A stretch of DNA of 64,000 nucleotides from Bacteroidota bacterium (lineage in GTDB: Bacteria > Bacteroidota > Bacteroidia > Chitinophagales > Chitinophagaceae), in the NCBI GenBank assembly GCA_023416995.1, contig JAEZGI010000077.1, forward strand, positions 1 through 64,000, in the 5' to 3' direction. The translations under genes were made by a program, and so were the position numbers. Positions within the stretch are counted from its first letter, which is position 1, and each line of letters begins with the position of its first letter. This document shows, in pieces, positions 8,673-16,428 of this stretch. A model generated the notes under the pieces. The model ran no database searches, was not told where the DNA came from, and saw only the letters and a program-made list of their open reading frames with translations.

Positions 8673-9683
8673 ATGTTGAACTATCTGAGCGTATTCTCCA
8701 GTATTCTCCTTAAAGACCATGCCCTGCGCAAATCTCTGTGGCAAAATTTACGTTTTCTTCTTGCAGAAAATAAAGCGACGCATACCGGTACAATTCTTAT
8801 CAATTTAACCGAACACATGGGTGACATAGTTGCGGCTGAGCCTGTCGCCCGGCAACTTCGAAAAGATAATCCCAACGCACGTATCATCTGGTGTGTTAAT
8901 GAAAAATTCAGTGACATCCTTAAATACAATCCATCCCTCGATCATGTACTTACGGTGACCTGCATTACAGAATGGATTTTGCTTAAAAAGATGGTGGCTC
9001 ACCGGCTGGTTGTTCACGATCTTCATTTAAAAGGCAGATCGTGCAGGAAATACAAGATCACGAATAAGAATAACAATAATTCCGGAATCGATATCTTCAA
9101 CTATCTTGATAAGGGCAGCCTGCTTGATGTATTTGTAAAAACTGCAGGTCTTAAATACCCTGAGCAGGATGCCCCCAATTTTTATTTGTCACCTGATACA
9201 CGTGATAAAATAAAGTTACCGTACGAGTATATTGTCGTTCATCCGCTTGCAAATGATGCAGAACGAAACTGGAGCCCTGAAGGCTGGAATCAACTGGTTG
9301 AAAAACTATTGACGGTACATCCGGGATTGCATGTTGTTGAAATTGGACTTTCATCTATCATCTCAAATTCATCTCCACGTTTTCATGATCTTACCTCCAG
9401 GTATAGTTTGCAGCAGATAGCATATATCATTAAGGGTGCGAAACTTTTTATTGGAGTTGAAAGCGGTTTTGCGCATTTCGCAAATGCGCTTGGTACAAAC
9501 AGTACCGTACTGATCGGTTATTTTCAGCATTATAAGAACTATATGGTGTACACCGGCCGTTTTGCAGCGGGGGAAAACTGTACATTACATTATCACCAGG
9601 GTTTGTTGAAAAACATGTCACTGGCCGAATGCTGGCCATCCGTAGAAAACAGGTTGCCGCTTGTGAACCTTCAAAATGCGTGA
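8673..9683 (+). CDS. Glycosyltransferase family 9 (heptosyltransferase-like)
   Basis: A 336-residue GT-B enzyme of the ADP-heptose:LPS heptosyltransferase family. The N-terminal part includes NLTEHMGDIVAAEPVARQLRKDNP, the typical GT9 opening with the GD motif. The C-terminal half carries VHPLANDAERNWSPEGWNQL and FIGVESGFAHFANALG, the nucleotide-sugar binding half. No signal peptide or membrane segment, so it acts at the cytoplasmic face. It probably adds a sugar to lipopolysaccharide core or another envelope glycan; the sugar cannot be told from sequence. No neighbouring LPS cluster is present. Confidence 0.88.
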   Translation: MLNYLSVFSSILLKDHALRKSLWQNLRFLLAENKATHTGTILINLTEHMGDIVAAEPVARQLRKDNPNARIIWCVNEKFSDILKYNPSLDHVLTVTCITEWILLKKMVAHRLVVHDLHLKGRSCRKYKITNKNNNNSGIDIFNYLDKGSLLDVFVKTAGLKYPEQDAPNFYLSPDTRDKIKLPYEYIVVHPLANDAERNWSPEGWNQLVEKLLTVHPGLHVVEIGLSSIISNSSPRFHDLTSRYSLQQIAYIIKGAKLFIGVESGFAHFANALGTNSTVLIGYFQHYKNYMVYTGRFAAGENCTLHYHQGLLKNMSLAECWPSVENRLPLVNLQNA

Positions 9684-9736
9684 ACTTTTTTGTGTTTTGC
9701 ATATTAGTATCTTAGACTTCAAAACGAGATGCTTAT

Positions 9737-11104
9737 ATGAACAAAACATTGCTTGTGGTTCTGCTGGTAATTTTAACCGCCCCCGTATCAGCTCAGTCAA
9801 AAAAAATCTTTAACGAAACCGAGGAACAAAAATCTAAAAGACTTGCCTGGTGGCAACATGACCGGTTCGGAATGTTTATCCATTGGGGATTGTATTCATT
9901 GCCTGCACGGCATGAATGGATCAAAAACTACGAACGAATCACTGATTCGGCCTACCAGAAATACTTTGATAATTTCAATCCTGATCTTTTCCGTCCAAAG
10001 GAATGGGCCAGGATGGCTAAAGAAGCCGGGATGAAATACGCGGTGCTTACCTCAAAACACCATGAGGGCTTTTGCCTGTTTGATTCAAAACTTACTGACT
10101 ACAAAAGCACGAAAACCCAGGCAGGTCGCGATCTTGTACGCGAGTTTGTTGATGCCTTCCGCGCGGAAGGGCTGAAGGTGGGTTTTTATTATTCATTAAT
10201 TGACTGGCACCATCCCGACTTCACCATAGATCGTGTTCACCCCCAGCGTGTAAACAACTCCTCTCAGTATGCTGCATTGAATAAAGGCAAAGACATGGCC
10301 CGATACCGTGAGTACCTGCATAAACAGGTAGCTGAATTGCTCACCAACTATGGTAAGATCGATCTGCTATGGATGGATTTTTCCTATCCGGGACAGGATG
10401 GGAAAGGCAATAAGGATTGGGATGCCGTGAACCTGATCAAAATGGTTCGCAAACTTCAGCCGGAGATAATAGTTAATGACCGCCTTGATCTGAAAGAATA
10501 CGAAGACGGCGGTGATTTTGTAACGCCGGAGCAATACAAGGTAGCGGAATGGCCAACAGAAAACGGGAAAAGAGTTGCCTGGGAAACCTGTCAGACTTTT
10601 TCTGGTTCGTGGGGTTATTACCGGGATGAAAACACCTGGAAGGACAATAAACAACTTCTTACCTTGTTAATTGAATCCGTCAGCAAAGGCGGTAATGTTT
10701 TATTAAATGTTGGACCAACAGCACGTGGGTCGTTCGACACAAGGGCCAAATCTGCACTGGCGAAGATGGGAGAGTGGATGGCCTATAACGATCGTTCAAT
10801 TTATGGATGTACGCAGGCCGATGGTTTTACAACACCCGACAACTGCTTGCTTACTTATAACCCGGCAGCCAAAAAATTGTACGTGCATATGTTAGATTAT
10901 CCTTTACAGCAACTGGTTTTGCCAGGTATGAAAGGAAAGGTGAAGTATGCGCAGTTTTTACACGATGGTTCCGAAGTGCGCGTGTCGGAAGGAGTTGGCC
11001 ATGGGTATAAACAGGAACGGACGGATGGCGGCGATCTGATATTGAGTTTGCCTGTAATAAAACCGGGTTTCGAAATTCCGGTGATCGAACTTCTGCTTAA
11101 CTGA
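9737..11104 (+). CDS. GH29 alpha-L-fucosidase, secreted
   Basis: A 455-residue glycoside hydrolase family 29 enzyme. A signal peptide (MNKTLLVVLLVILTAPVSAQS) precedes the barrel, which opens with WWQHDRFGMFIHWGLYSLPA, a hallmark of the family. KHHEGFCLFDS and FYYSLIDWHHPDF are further signatures, and the nucleophile is Asp214 in LLWMDFSYPG. No carbohydrate-binding module follows the small C-terminal beta domain. It should release alpha-L-fucose from glycans in the periplasm. A probable promoter-terminator unit and a strong terminator lie just downstream. Confidence 0.95.
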   Translation: MNKTLLVVLLVILTAPVSAQSKKIFNETEEQKSKRLAWWQHDRFGMFIHWGLYSLPARHEWIKNYERITDSAYQKYFDNFNPDLFRPKEWARMAKEAGMKYAVLTSKHHEGFCLFDSKLTDYKSTKTQAGRDLVREFVDAFRAEGLKVGFYYSLIDWHHPDFTIDRVHPQRVNNSSQYAALNKGKDMARYREYLHKQVAELLTNYGKIDLLWMDFSYPGQDGKGNKDWDAVNLIKMVRKLQPEIIVNDRLDLKEYEDGGDFVTPEQYKVAEWPTENGKRVAWETCQTFSGSWGYYRDENTWKDNKQLLTLLIESVSKGGNVLLNVGPTARGSFDTRAKSALAKMGEWMAYNDRSIYGCTQADGFTTPDNCLLTYNPAAKKLYVHMLDYPLQQLVLPGMKGKVKYAQFLHDGSEVRVSEGVGHGYKQERTDGGDLILSLPVIKPGFEIPVIELLLN

Positions 11105-11147
11105 TAACCCACAGTAATTTTACTTTAAACGATCCGTAGAATTGCTC

Positions 11148-11178
11148 TTTCCTATGGCATTGTTCTTGATTAACTTTG
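11148..11178 (+). promoter_or_regulatory. Candidate Bacteroidota promoter in gap after fucosidase
   Basis: TAACTTTG (11171-11178) matches the TAnnTTTG -7 consensus exactly, and TTTC sits at the -33 position (11148-11151) after a 19-base spacer. It is followed 56 bases later by a strong terminator, with no gene between beyond an 11-codon reading frame at 11180-11215. Confidence 0.4.
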
Positions 11179-11234
11179 AATGAACAATACAAAGACATTT
11201 ATCTTTTTCTCATAAGCAGTTAGTTTTGGTTATT

Positions 11235-11262
11235 CCCCTGTATTCTTACAGGGGATTTTTTT
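11235..11262 (+). terminator. Intrinsic terminator
   Basis: CCCCTGTA (11235-11242), a TTCT loop and TACAGGGG (11247-11254) form a perfect 8-bp stem followed by A and seven T. It can end the fucosidase transcript and/or a short transcript from the promoter at 11171. Confidence 0.85.
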
Positions 11263-11304
11263 GTCCGTACATGACATTGTTAATTTTAGAGTGGTAGTAT
11301 TTGC

Positions 11305-11330
11305 AAAAAAAGGCCGCCAAACCGGCGGCC
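11305..11330 (-). terminator. Intrinsic terminator of the gene at 11364
   Basis: On the minus strand GGCCGCC, a 5-base loop and GGCGGCC are followed by seven T (seven A at 11305-11311 on the plus strand). It lies 33 bases after the stop codon of the gene at 11364. Confidence 0.88.
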
Positions 11331-11363
11331 AGTGTATTTTCCACAACCATAAATTGATTCTGA

Positions 11364-11729
11364 TCAGATCTCGAAAATGAGCTGTTCATCGCGGTTCTCA
11401 ACCTGGATCTGGCGGATAAAGTTGTCATATCCCTCTTCCTCGGAATGGTCACTATAAACGCCATAGGCATCCATGCTGTAACCTATCAAACCATCATTTG
11501 CCTCAATTATATAGATTATCACATTGTCTGAAGGATCTGATTCTCCTTCGAAACGGAAGGTTTTGATAATTGTAAGCTCATCGGCTGAATAACTTTTGCC
11601 CCGGTTCGCATGAAATTTACCATTCTCCAGTCTAAACTCGTTATCCATCTTCTTCATTCTTAATTTTTCAAGAACAGAAGTTACCGTAGTCATTTCGGTC
11701 TTTGTATTTGCATCAGCGTGTGTAGCCAT
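11364..11729 (-). CDS. Small acidic hypothetical protein
   Basis: A 121-residue soluble protein; I chose the ATG at 11729 (MATHADANTKTEMTTV) over an upstream non-ATG frame start at 11765 because the extra residues look non-coding. The second half is acidic and mixed alpha/beta (ELTIIKTFRFEGESDPSDNVIIYIIEANDG). No domain or signal peptide was recognised. It is a monocistronic gene with its own strong terminator, which suggests it is genuinely expressed. Function unknown. Confidence 0.75.
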   Translation of the reverse strand: MATHADANTKTEMTTVTSVLEKLRMKKMDNEFRLENGKFHANRGKSYSADELTIIKTFRFEGESDPSDNVIIYIIEANDGLIGYSMDAYGVYSDHSEEEGYDNFIRQIQVENRDEQLIFEI

Positions 11730-11906
11730 AAATAGTAGTTTAACTGAAATTGAAACAAATCTCAAGCCTGTTTTTCAGGGCCGGTCAGGTCTGGTGAATA
11801 TGGTATACCTCACCTCAAATCTGATTTTCGGCGAGGAGCGGCGTGGAATTGTTTCTACATTCCAACATGAGATATTATTTTCAGTTTTTTTTCGTTAGAT
11901 TAGGAT

Positions 11907-12797
11907 ATGCCCTGGCAGACCCTCAAACTCTACTTTCCCGGCACACTGGTGGTGTGTACCTTGTTGTATCTGGCTTCCTGTCACAAAACTCCGTCTGTGG
12001 CGGTCGCAGAAATCTTTAAAGTACCTGTTCCCGTTAACCTGCAGCCACAGGCGATCAGCGAGACTTCGGGGATTGCAGACAGTCGCATTAACCAGGGGTA
12101 TCTCTGGGTGCATGAAGATAGCGGGAATCCCACCGAGATATTCCTGGCGGGTCATGATGGGAAAGTATTAAAAACTGTTTTTCTTGCTAATATCACCAAT
12201 CGCGACTGGGAAGATATGACACTCGCTAAAGGTCCCGATGCAGCACTGGATTATATCTATATATCTGATTGTGGTGATAACGGTCAGTCGAGAAATGACT
12301 ACATCATATACCGTTTTCCTGAACCATCATTAACAGTTGATACTGTTAGAAACATTTCTAAGATCCGCTTCCGGTATCCTGACGGCTCACATGATTCTGA
12401 AGCTTTTTTTGTAGATGATACGGACCTTAGCATTTATATTATCACCAAACGCGACACGTTAAGCCGGGTTTACAAAATAGATGCGGGATATAGCCTCGAC
12501 CAGGTAAATACCGCAAAGTATATAGGAACGTTGCCCTACAACGGTGTTGTGAGTGCGGCCCTCTCGGGCAGCAGAACCGAACTGCTGGTGAAAACCTATT
12601 CTGACGTGAATTTGTATGAACTTGGGCCGGGCCAGCCGCTCCAGGACTTTATAAACATCAAGCCTGTACCCGTGGCATACCAGGTAGAGCCACAAGGGGA
12701 GGCAATAACTTTTGCAAATGACAACTCGGGCTTTTTCACACTGAGTGAGAAAGGTTTTGCTTCATCTGTACGCCTGTATTTTTATCCGCGTAAATAA
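11907..12797 (+). CDS. Lipoprotein with a probable beta-propeller fold
   Basis: A 296-residue protein with a lipobox LASC (Cys25 region) after the hydrophobic stretch LVVCTLLYLA, so probably lipid-anchored. The mature domain begins with an ETSGIADSRINQGYLWVHEDSG pattern, contains NRDWEDMTLAKGPD and IYISDCGDNGQSRNDYIIYRFPEP, and continues in repeated strand pairs. This resembles phytase-like or SdiA-regulated beta-propellers found as lipoproteins in Bacteroidota. An enzymatic role is possible but no catalytic motif is certain. It is monocistronic. Confidence 0.72.
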   Translation: MPWQTLKLYFPGTLVVCTLLYLASCHKTPSVAVAEIFKVPVPVNLQPQAISETSGIADSRINQGYLWVHEDSGNPTEIFLAGHDGKVLKTVFLANITNRDWEDMTLAKGPDAALDYIYISDCGDNGQSRNDYIIYRFPEPSLTVDTVRNISKIRFRYPDGSHDSEAFFVDDTDLSIYIITKRDTLSRVYKIDAGYSLDQVNTAKYIGTLPYNGVVSAALSGSRTELLVKTYSDVNLYELGPGQPLQDFINIKPVPVAYQVEPQGEAITFANDNSGFFTLSEKGFASSVRLYFYPRK

Positions 12798-13238
12798 AAT
12801 TGACCAGCGGCTACAGTATAACCGTAACCGCTGGTTATCAGATTATCTGTATCCCGAAAGCCCCTGGGTGCTTGCGCAACCGCTTCGTGATGATACACAT
12901 GAAGTAACAGTACATGTAATTGAGATAGCAAGCAGAATGATAACTAGTGTCCTTTTCATTTTTGTGGTATTTAACGTTTAGAGATAAGCCGGTAGCAGGG
13001 CTTAACGATCACCTTGGCGATTCAGAGGAACACGGAGAGGGTCACGAAAGGTAAGTTTCGCAGGTAATAAAACGTTTTGAAAAGGGTAGGTATTAACGGA
13101 GATTTCTGTCGGATTGGATAGCAGTGGATCAAAATAACACAGAATAAATCAAAAATGCAAGTACCCCGGGTAAGATTGTTATAATTTTTTTGCTAATCAC
13201 CTGTGCTTAAATACTTTTAGATCTAAATCCGATATTGA
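12798..13238. other. 441-base stretch without a convincing gene
   Basis: It begins with an imperfect hairpin, ACCAGCGG (12803-12810) against CCGCTGGT (12828-12835), without a T-run, perhaps a factor-dependent terminator of the upstream lipoprotein gene. Around 13021-13052 is a purine-rich stretch (cagaggaacacggagaggg) of the kind seen in dispersed intergenic repeats. The rest is AT-rich and leads into mpl; I found no clear TAnnTTTG promoter. A 78-codon frame at 12745-12981 crosses the end of the lipoprotein gene and is not believable. Confidence 0.5.
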
Positions 13239-14606
13239 ATGAAGGTACATTTTATAGCGATTGGCGGCAGTGTTATGCATCAGCTTGCGATCGCACTCAA
13301 AGGAAAGGGCTATGACGTAAGCGGCAGCGATGATGAGATCTTTGAACCCGCTCTTTCCAATCTTTCTGCCAAACAGATATTACCTGCACGGCAGGGTTGG
13401 TTCCCCGAAAAAATTACCAACGACCTTGATGCTGTGATTTTGGGAATGCATGCAAAGGCCGATAATCCAGAGCTTGAAAAGGCGCGAAGTCTTGGACTTA
13501 AAATATATTCTTTCCCTGAATACATTTATAAGGAGAGCACTCAAAAAACACGGGTGGTGGTAGGGGGAAGTCATGGTAAAACAACCACTACCGCGATGAT
13601 CATGCATGCGCTCAAACAAAACGACCGTGCATTCGATTATCTTGTAGGAGCAAGACTGGAAGGGTTCAGCCAATCTGTAAACATCACAGATGCACCGGTA
13701 ATTGTTTGCGAAGGAGATGAATATCCGGCGAGCGTGATAGAGAAAAGACCCAAGTTCCATTTTTTGTATCCGCATATCGCTATTCTCACAGGTATCGCCT
13801 GGGATCATATCAATGTTTTTCCAACCTTCCCTTTTTATCTTGAACAGTTCACCATTTTTATCAGCATGATTGAACCAGGAGGTGTGCTGATATACAATGA
13901 AACGGATGAAACTTTAAAAACACTTGTTGAGCAGAACCGGAGAGCCGATTTGAGATATGAGCCTTATAGTATTCCGGCACATGAAATTCAGGATGGTGTA
14001 ACAAGTATTGAGCTTGGCGGCGCAAAAGGAAAGCTCAAAGTATTCGGTAATCACAATCTTTTGAACATGAATGCTGCCTGGCTAGCCTGCCGTGAACTGG
14101 GTGTTGACGCAACCGCCTTTGTAAATGCAATAGCAGGGTTTGGCGGCGCTTCAAAACGTCTCGAAATGCTGTCAACGGGTAAATCAACAAATGTTTATCG
14201 TGATTTTGCCCATGCCCCTTCAAAAGTAAAGGCTACCATTGAGGCTGTAAAGGCACAATATCCCCAACGTAAGCTGATCGCCGTTCTTGAGTTGCATACC
14301 TATAGTAGTCTTAACGAAGCTTTCATGAAAGAATATCAGCATGTCATGGATAAGGCGGACATTGCAGCCGTATTTTATTCCAAACATGCGCTGGAGCTTA
14401 AACGTATGCCCGATCTGCCTGTTAGTGCAGTGAAGCACGGTTTCGGGAAAGCAGGTTTGCAGGTGTTTGACAACAAAGCGCAGTTAGAGAGCTGGTTACA
14501 GTCACAGGACTACCAGGATGCAAGCGTTTTATTAATGAGCTCAGGCAATTATGATGGCTTGGATATGCTTACCTTTGCAGAAAGAGCCAGTAAAAATTTC
14601 AGCTGA
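13239..14606 (+). CDS. mpl: UDP-N-acetylmuramate:L-alanyl-gamma-D-glutamyl-meso-diaminopimelate ligase
   Basis: A 455-residue Mur ligase that joins recycled murein tripeptide to UDP-MurNAc, allowing peptidoglycan fragments to be reused in the cytoplasm. The N-terminal Rossmann part begins MKVHFIAIGGSVMHQLAIAL; the ATP-binding loop is GGSHGKTTT at 109-117; the central and C-terminal Mur domains follow, including RDFAHAPSKVKATIEAVKAQYP. The GGSVMHQLA start and overall length separate Mpl from MurC. It lies 57 bases upstream of the exonuclease gene on the same strand. Confidence 0.93.
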   Translation: MKVHFIAIGGSVMHQLAIALKGKGYDVSGSDDEIFEPALSNLSAKQILPARQGWFPEKITNDLDAVILGMHAKADNPELEKARSLGLKIYSFPEYIYKESTQKTRVVVGGSHGKTTTTAMIMHALKQNDRAFDYLVGARLEGFSQSVNITDAPVIVCEGDEYPASVIEKRPKFHFLYPHIAILTGIAWDHINVFPTFPFYLEQFTIFISMIEPGGVLIYNETDETLKTLVEQNRRADLRYEPYSIPAHEIQDGVTSIELGGAKGKLKVFGNHNLLNMNAAWLACRELGVDATAFVNAIAGFGGASKRLEMLSTGKSTNVYRDFAHAPSKVKATIEAVKAQYPQRKLIAVLELHTYSSLNEAFMKEYQHVMDKADIAAVFYSKHALELKRMPDLPVSAVKHGFGKAGLQVFDNKAQLESWLQSQDYQDASVLLMSSGNYDGLDMLTFAERASKNFS

Positions 14607-14663
14607 CTTCTATGATAAACTGCGGGCCGATAGCCTGACTTACATAATAATACAACACGCTGC

Positions 14664-15431
14664 ATGTTACAATTGTCGAAGCCACTGGCCGTAATAGATC
14701 TCGAAACTACCGGAATAAACCTGAGTGCCGACCGCATCGTTGAAATAGCGATCATCAGGATCATGCCCGATGGTAAGAAAACTGTAAAAAGGAAACTGAT
14801 CAATCCGGGTATGCCCATTCCGCCGTCTTCAACGGAATTTCATGGTATCACTGATGAGATGGTTCAAAATGCACCAACCTTCAAACAGGTGGCAAATGAA
14901 ATAAAACAGTTTCTGGATAACGCGGACCTGGCGGGTTACAACTCAAACAGGTTTGATATACCAATGCTGGCAGAAGAGTTTTTGCGTGCGGGTCTTGACT
15001 TCGATACACACGGGCGAAAATTTCTTGATGTCCAGAAGATCTTTCACCAGATGGAACAAAGAACCCTTGGTGCGGCTTACAAGTTTTATTGTGATAAGGT
15101 ACTGGTAGACGCGCATAGTGCGGAAGCTGATGCATCCGCCACCTGGGATATACTTGAGTCGCAGATCCAGCGCTATCCCCAGCTTGGTAACACCATCGAC
15201 AGTGTGCTTAAATGTATCGGTGAGGATCTTGTAGTGGATCTTGCCCGCCGGATGGTGTTTGAAAACGGTATAGAGGTATTCAATTTCGGGAAACATAAGG
15301 GCCGCGCCGTGGCAGATGTGCTGAAGGCCGAACCGCAGTATTATGACTGGATGATGAAAGGCGATTTCCCGCTTCATACCAAACAAAAACTGACAGAAAT
15401 TCTTAGTCGTAGTCTGTTAAAAAAGGGCTAA
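14664..15431 (+). CDS. DnaQ/ExoX-like 3'-5' exonuclease
   Basis: A 255-residue DEDDh exonuclease. Exo I is VIDLETTG with Asp12 and Glu14, the Exo II segment is DLAGYNSNRFDIPML, and Exo III is DAHSAEADASATW with the His and Asp in the expected HxxxxD spacing. A C-terminal module (FNFGKHKGRAVADVLK, then YYDWMMKGDFP) is the small DUF3820-type domain often fused to ExoX-like nucleases in Bacteroidota. It likely trims DNA or RNA 3' ends in repair or turnover rather than being the replicative proofreading subunit. Confidence 0.9.
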   Translation: MLQLSKPLAVIDLETTGINLSADRIVEIAIIRIMPDGKKTVKRKLINPGMPIPPSSTEFHGITDEMVQNAPTFKQVANEIKQFLDNADLAGYNSNRFDIPMLAEEFLRAGLDFDTHGRKFLDVQKIFHQMEQRTLGAAYKFYCDKVLVDAHSAEADASATWDILESQIQRYPQLGNTIDSVLKCIGEDLVVDLARRMVFENGIEVFNFGKHKGRAVADVLKAEPQYYDWMMKGDFPLHTKQKLTEILSRSLLKKG

Positions 15432-15503
15432 TATCTTATTCGGTTTAAGTTAGAGTTTGACGGGTTAAAAATTGTATTTTAGATAATCAACGAAGGCCAT
15501 CGA

Positions 15504-16301
15504 TTGGAAAATATTGTCATCATACCAACTTATAACGAAAAGGAAAACATCGTTAAGATCGTTTCTGCCATCTTCGCCCTCGAACATCCCTTTCATGTAC
15601 TTGTGATTGATGATGGTTCACCCGATGGTACCGCCGATATGGTGCGTTCACTGCAACAGCAGTACCAGGGGCAGCTTTTTCTTGAAGAGCGCGAAGGCAA
15701 GCTGGGTCTGGGTACCGCATATATCTATGGATTCAAATGGAGTCTTGCGCGCGGCTACCAGTTTATTTTTGAAATGGATGCCGATTTTTCACACAATCCA
15801 AAAGATTTATTGCGTCTATACGATGCCTGTAAAAACAGGGGCGCCGATATGGCTATTGGTTCAAGATATGTTCGTGGGGGAGGTACCGTTAACTGGCCAC
15901 GCGACAGGATATTTCTTTCCAAAGGAGGGTCTTTATATACCAGGCTCATAACCTGGATGCCTGTTAAAGATACCACTGCAGGTTTTGTTTGTTATCGCCG
16001 CAAAGTGCTTGAAACACTTAACCTGGACGAGATTCGTTTTCTCGGTTATGCATTCCAGATAGAAATGAAGTTTGCCACCTGGAAACTTGGTTTCAAGATC
16101 CGTGAAGTGCCTATCATCTTCCAGGACAGGAAATATGGTGTTTCAAAAATGCACAAGGGTATCGTAAAAGAAGGCATACTCGGTGTTCTGAAACTTCGCT
16201 GGCACAGCCTGTTCAAAGACTACCGCAAACGCGTCAAAAACATTTCACCCGACGAGCTCGGCTCCCGCAAAAATGACGAGGTGCTTATCAAATCTAAGTA
16301 G
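15504..16301 (+). CDS. Polyprenol monophosphomannose synthase (GT2)
   Basis: A 265-residue family 2 glycosyltransferase of the dolichol-phosphate mannosyltransferase type. It begins with IVIIPTYNEKENI, has the VIDDGSPDGT and MDADFSHNP metal and nucleotide-sugar motifs, and ends with a basic amphipathic tail rather than a membrane domain. It should transfer mannose from GDP-mannose to polyprenyl phosphate at the inner face of the membrane. The start is a TTG at 15504: GAAGG at 15492-15496 is correctly spaced and the protein begins exactly where the family does, so no ATG is needed. Confidence 0.92.
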   Translation: MENIVIIPTYNEKENIVKIVSAIFALEHPFHVLVIDDGSPDGTADMVRSLQQQYQGQLFLEEREGKLGLGTAYIYGFKWSLARGYQFIFEMDADFSHNPKDLLRLYDACKNRGADMAIGSRYVRGGGTVNWPRDRIFLSKGGSLYTRLITWMPVKDTTAGFVCYRRKVLETLNLDEIRFLGYAFQIEMKFATWKLGFKIREVPIIFQDRKYGVSKMHKGIVKEGILGVLKLRWHSLFKDYRKRVKNISPDELGSRKNDEVLIKSK

Positions 16302-16428
16302 GCCCGCTTACCCTTACGTTATATTCCCCTCACAGTTCCGGTTACTTAAAGCTTCCGGCATCTGTCGCTGCAAAAATCGCACTGATTGCTAGACGGTTCG
16401 TTATCTTTAAGATTCAAAACTGCTACTA

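Noticed and set aside
11180..11215. 11-codon frame MNNTKTFIFFS as an attenuator leader peptide.
   Set aside because: The gene downstream is on the opposite strand, so nothing could be attenuated, and the start codon falls at or before the predicted transcription start.
12745..12981. 78-codon open frame overlapping the end of the lipoprotein gene.
   Set aside because: It starts inside the upstream gene in another frame, crosses a hairpin and has no protein-like composition or ribosome site.
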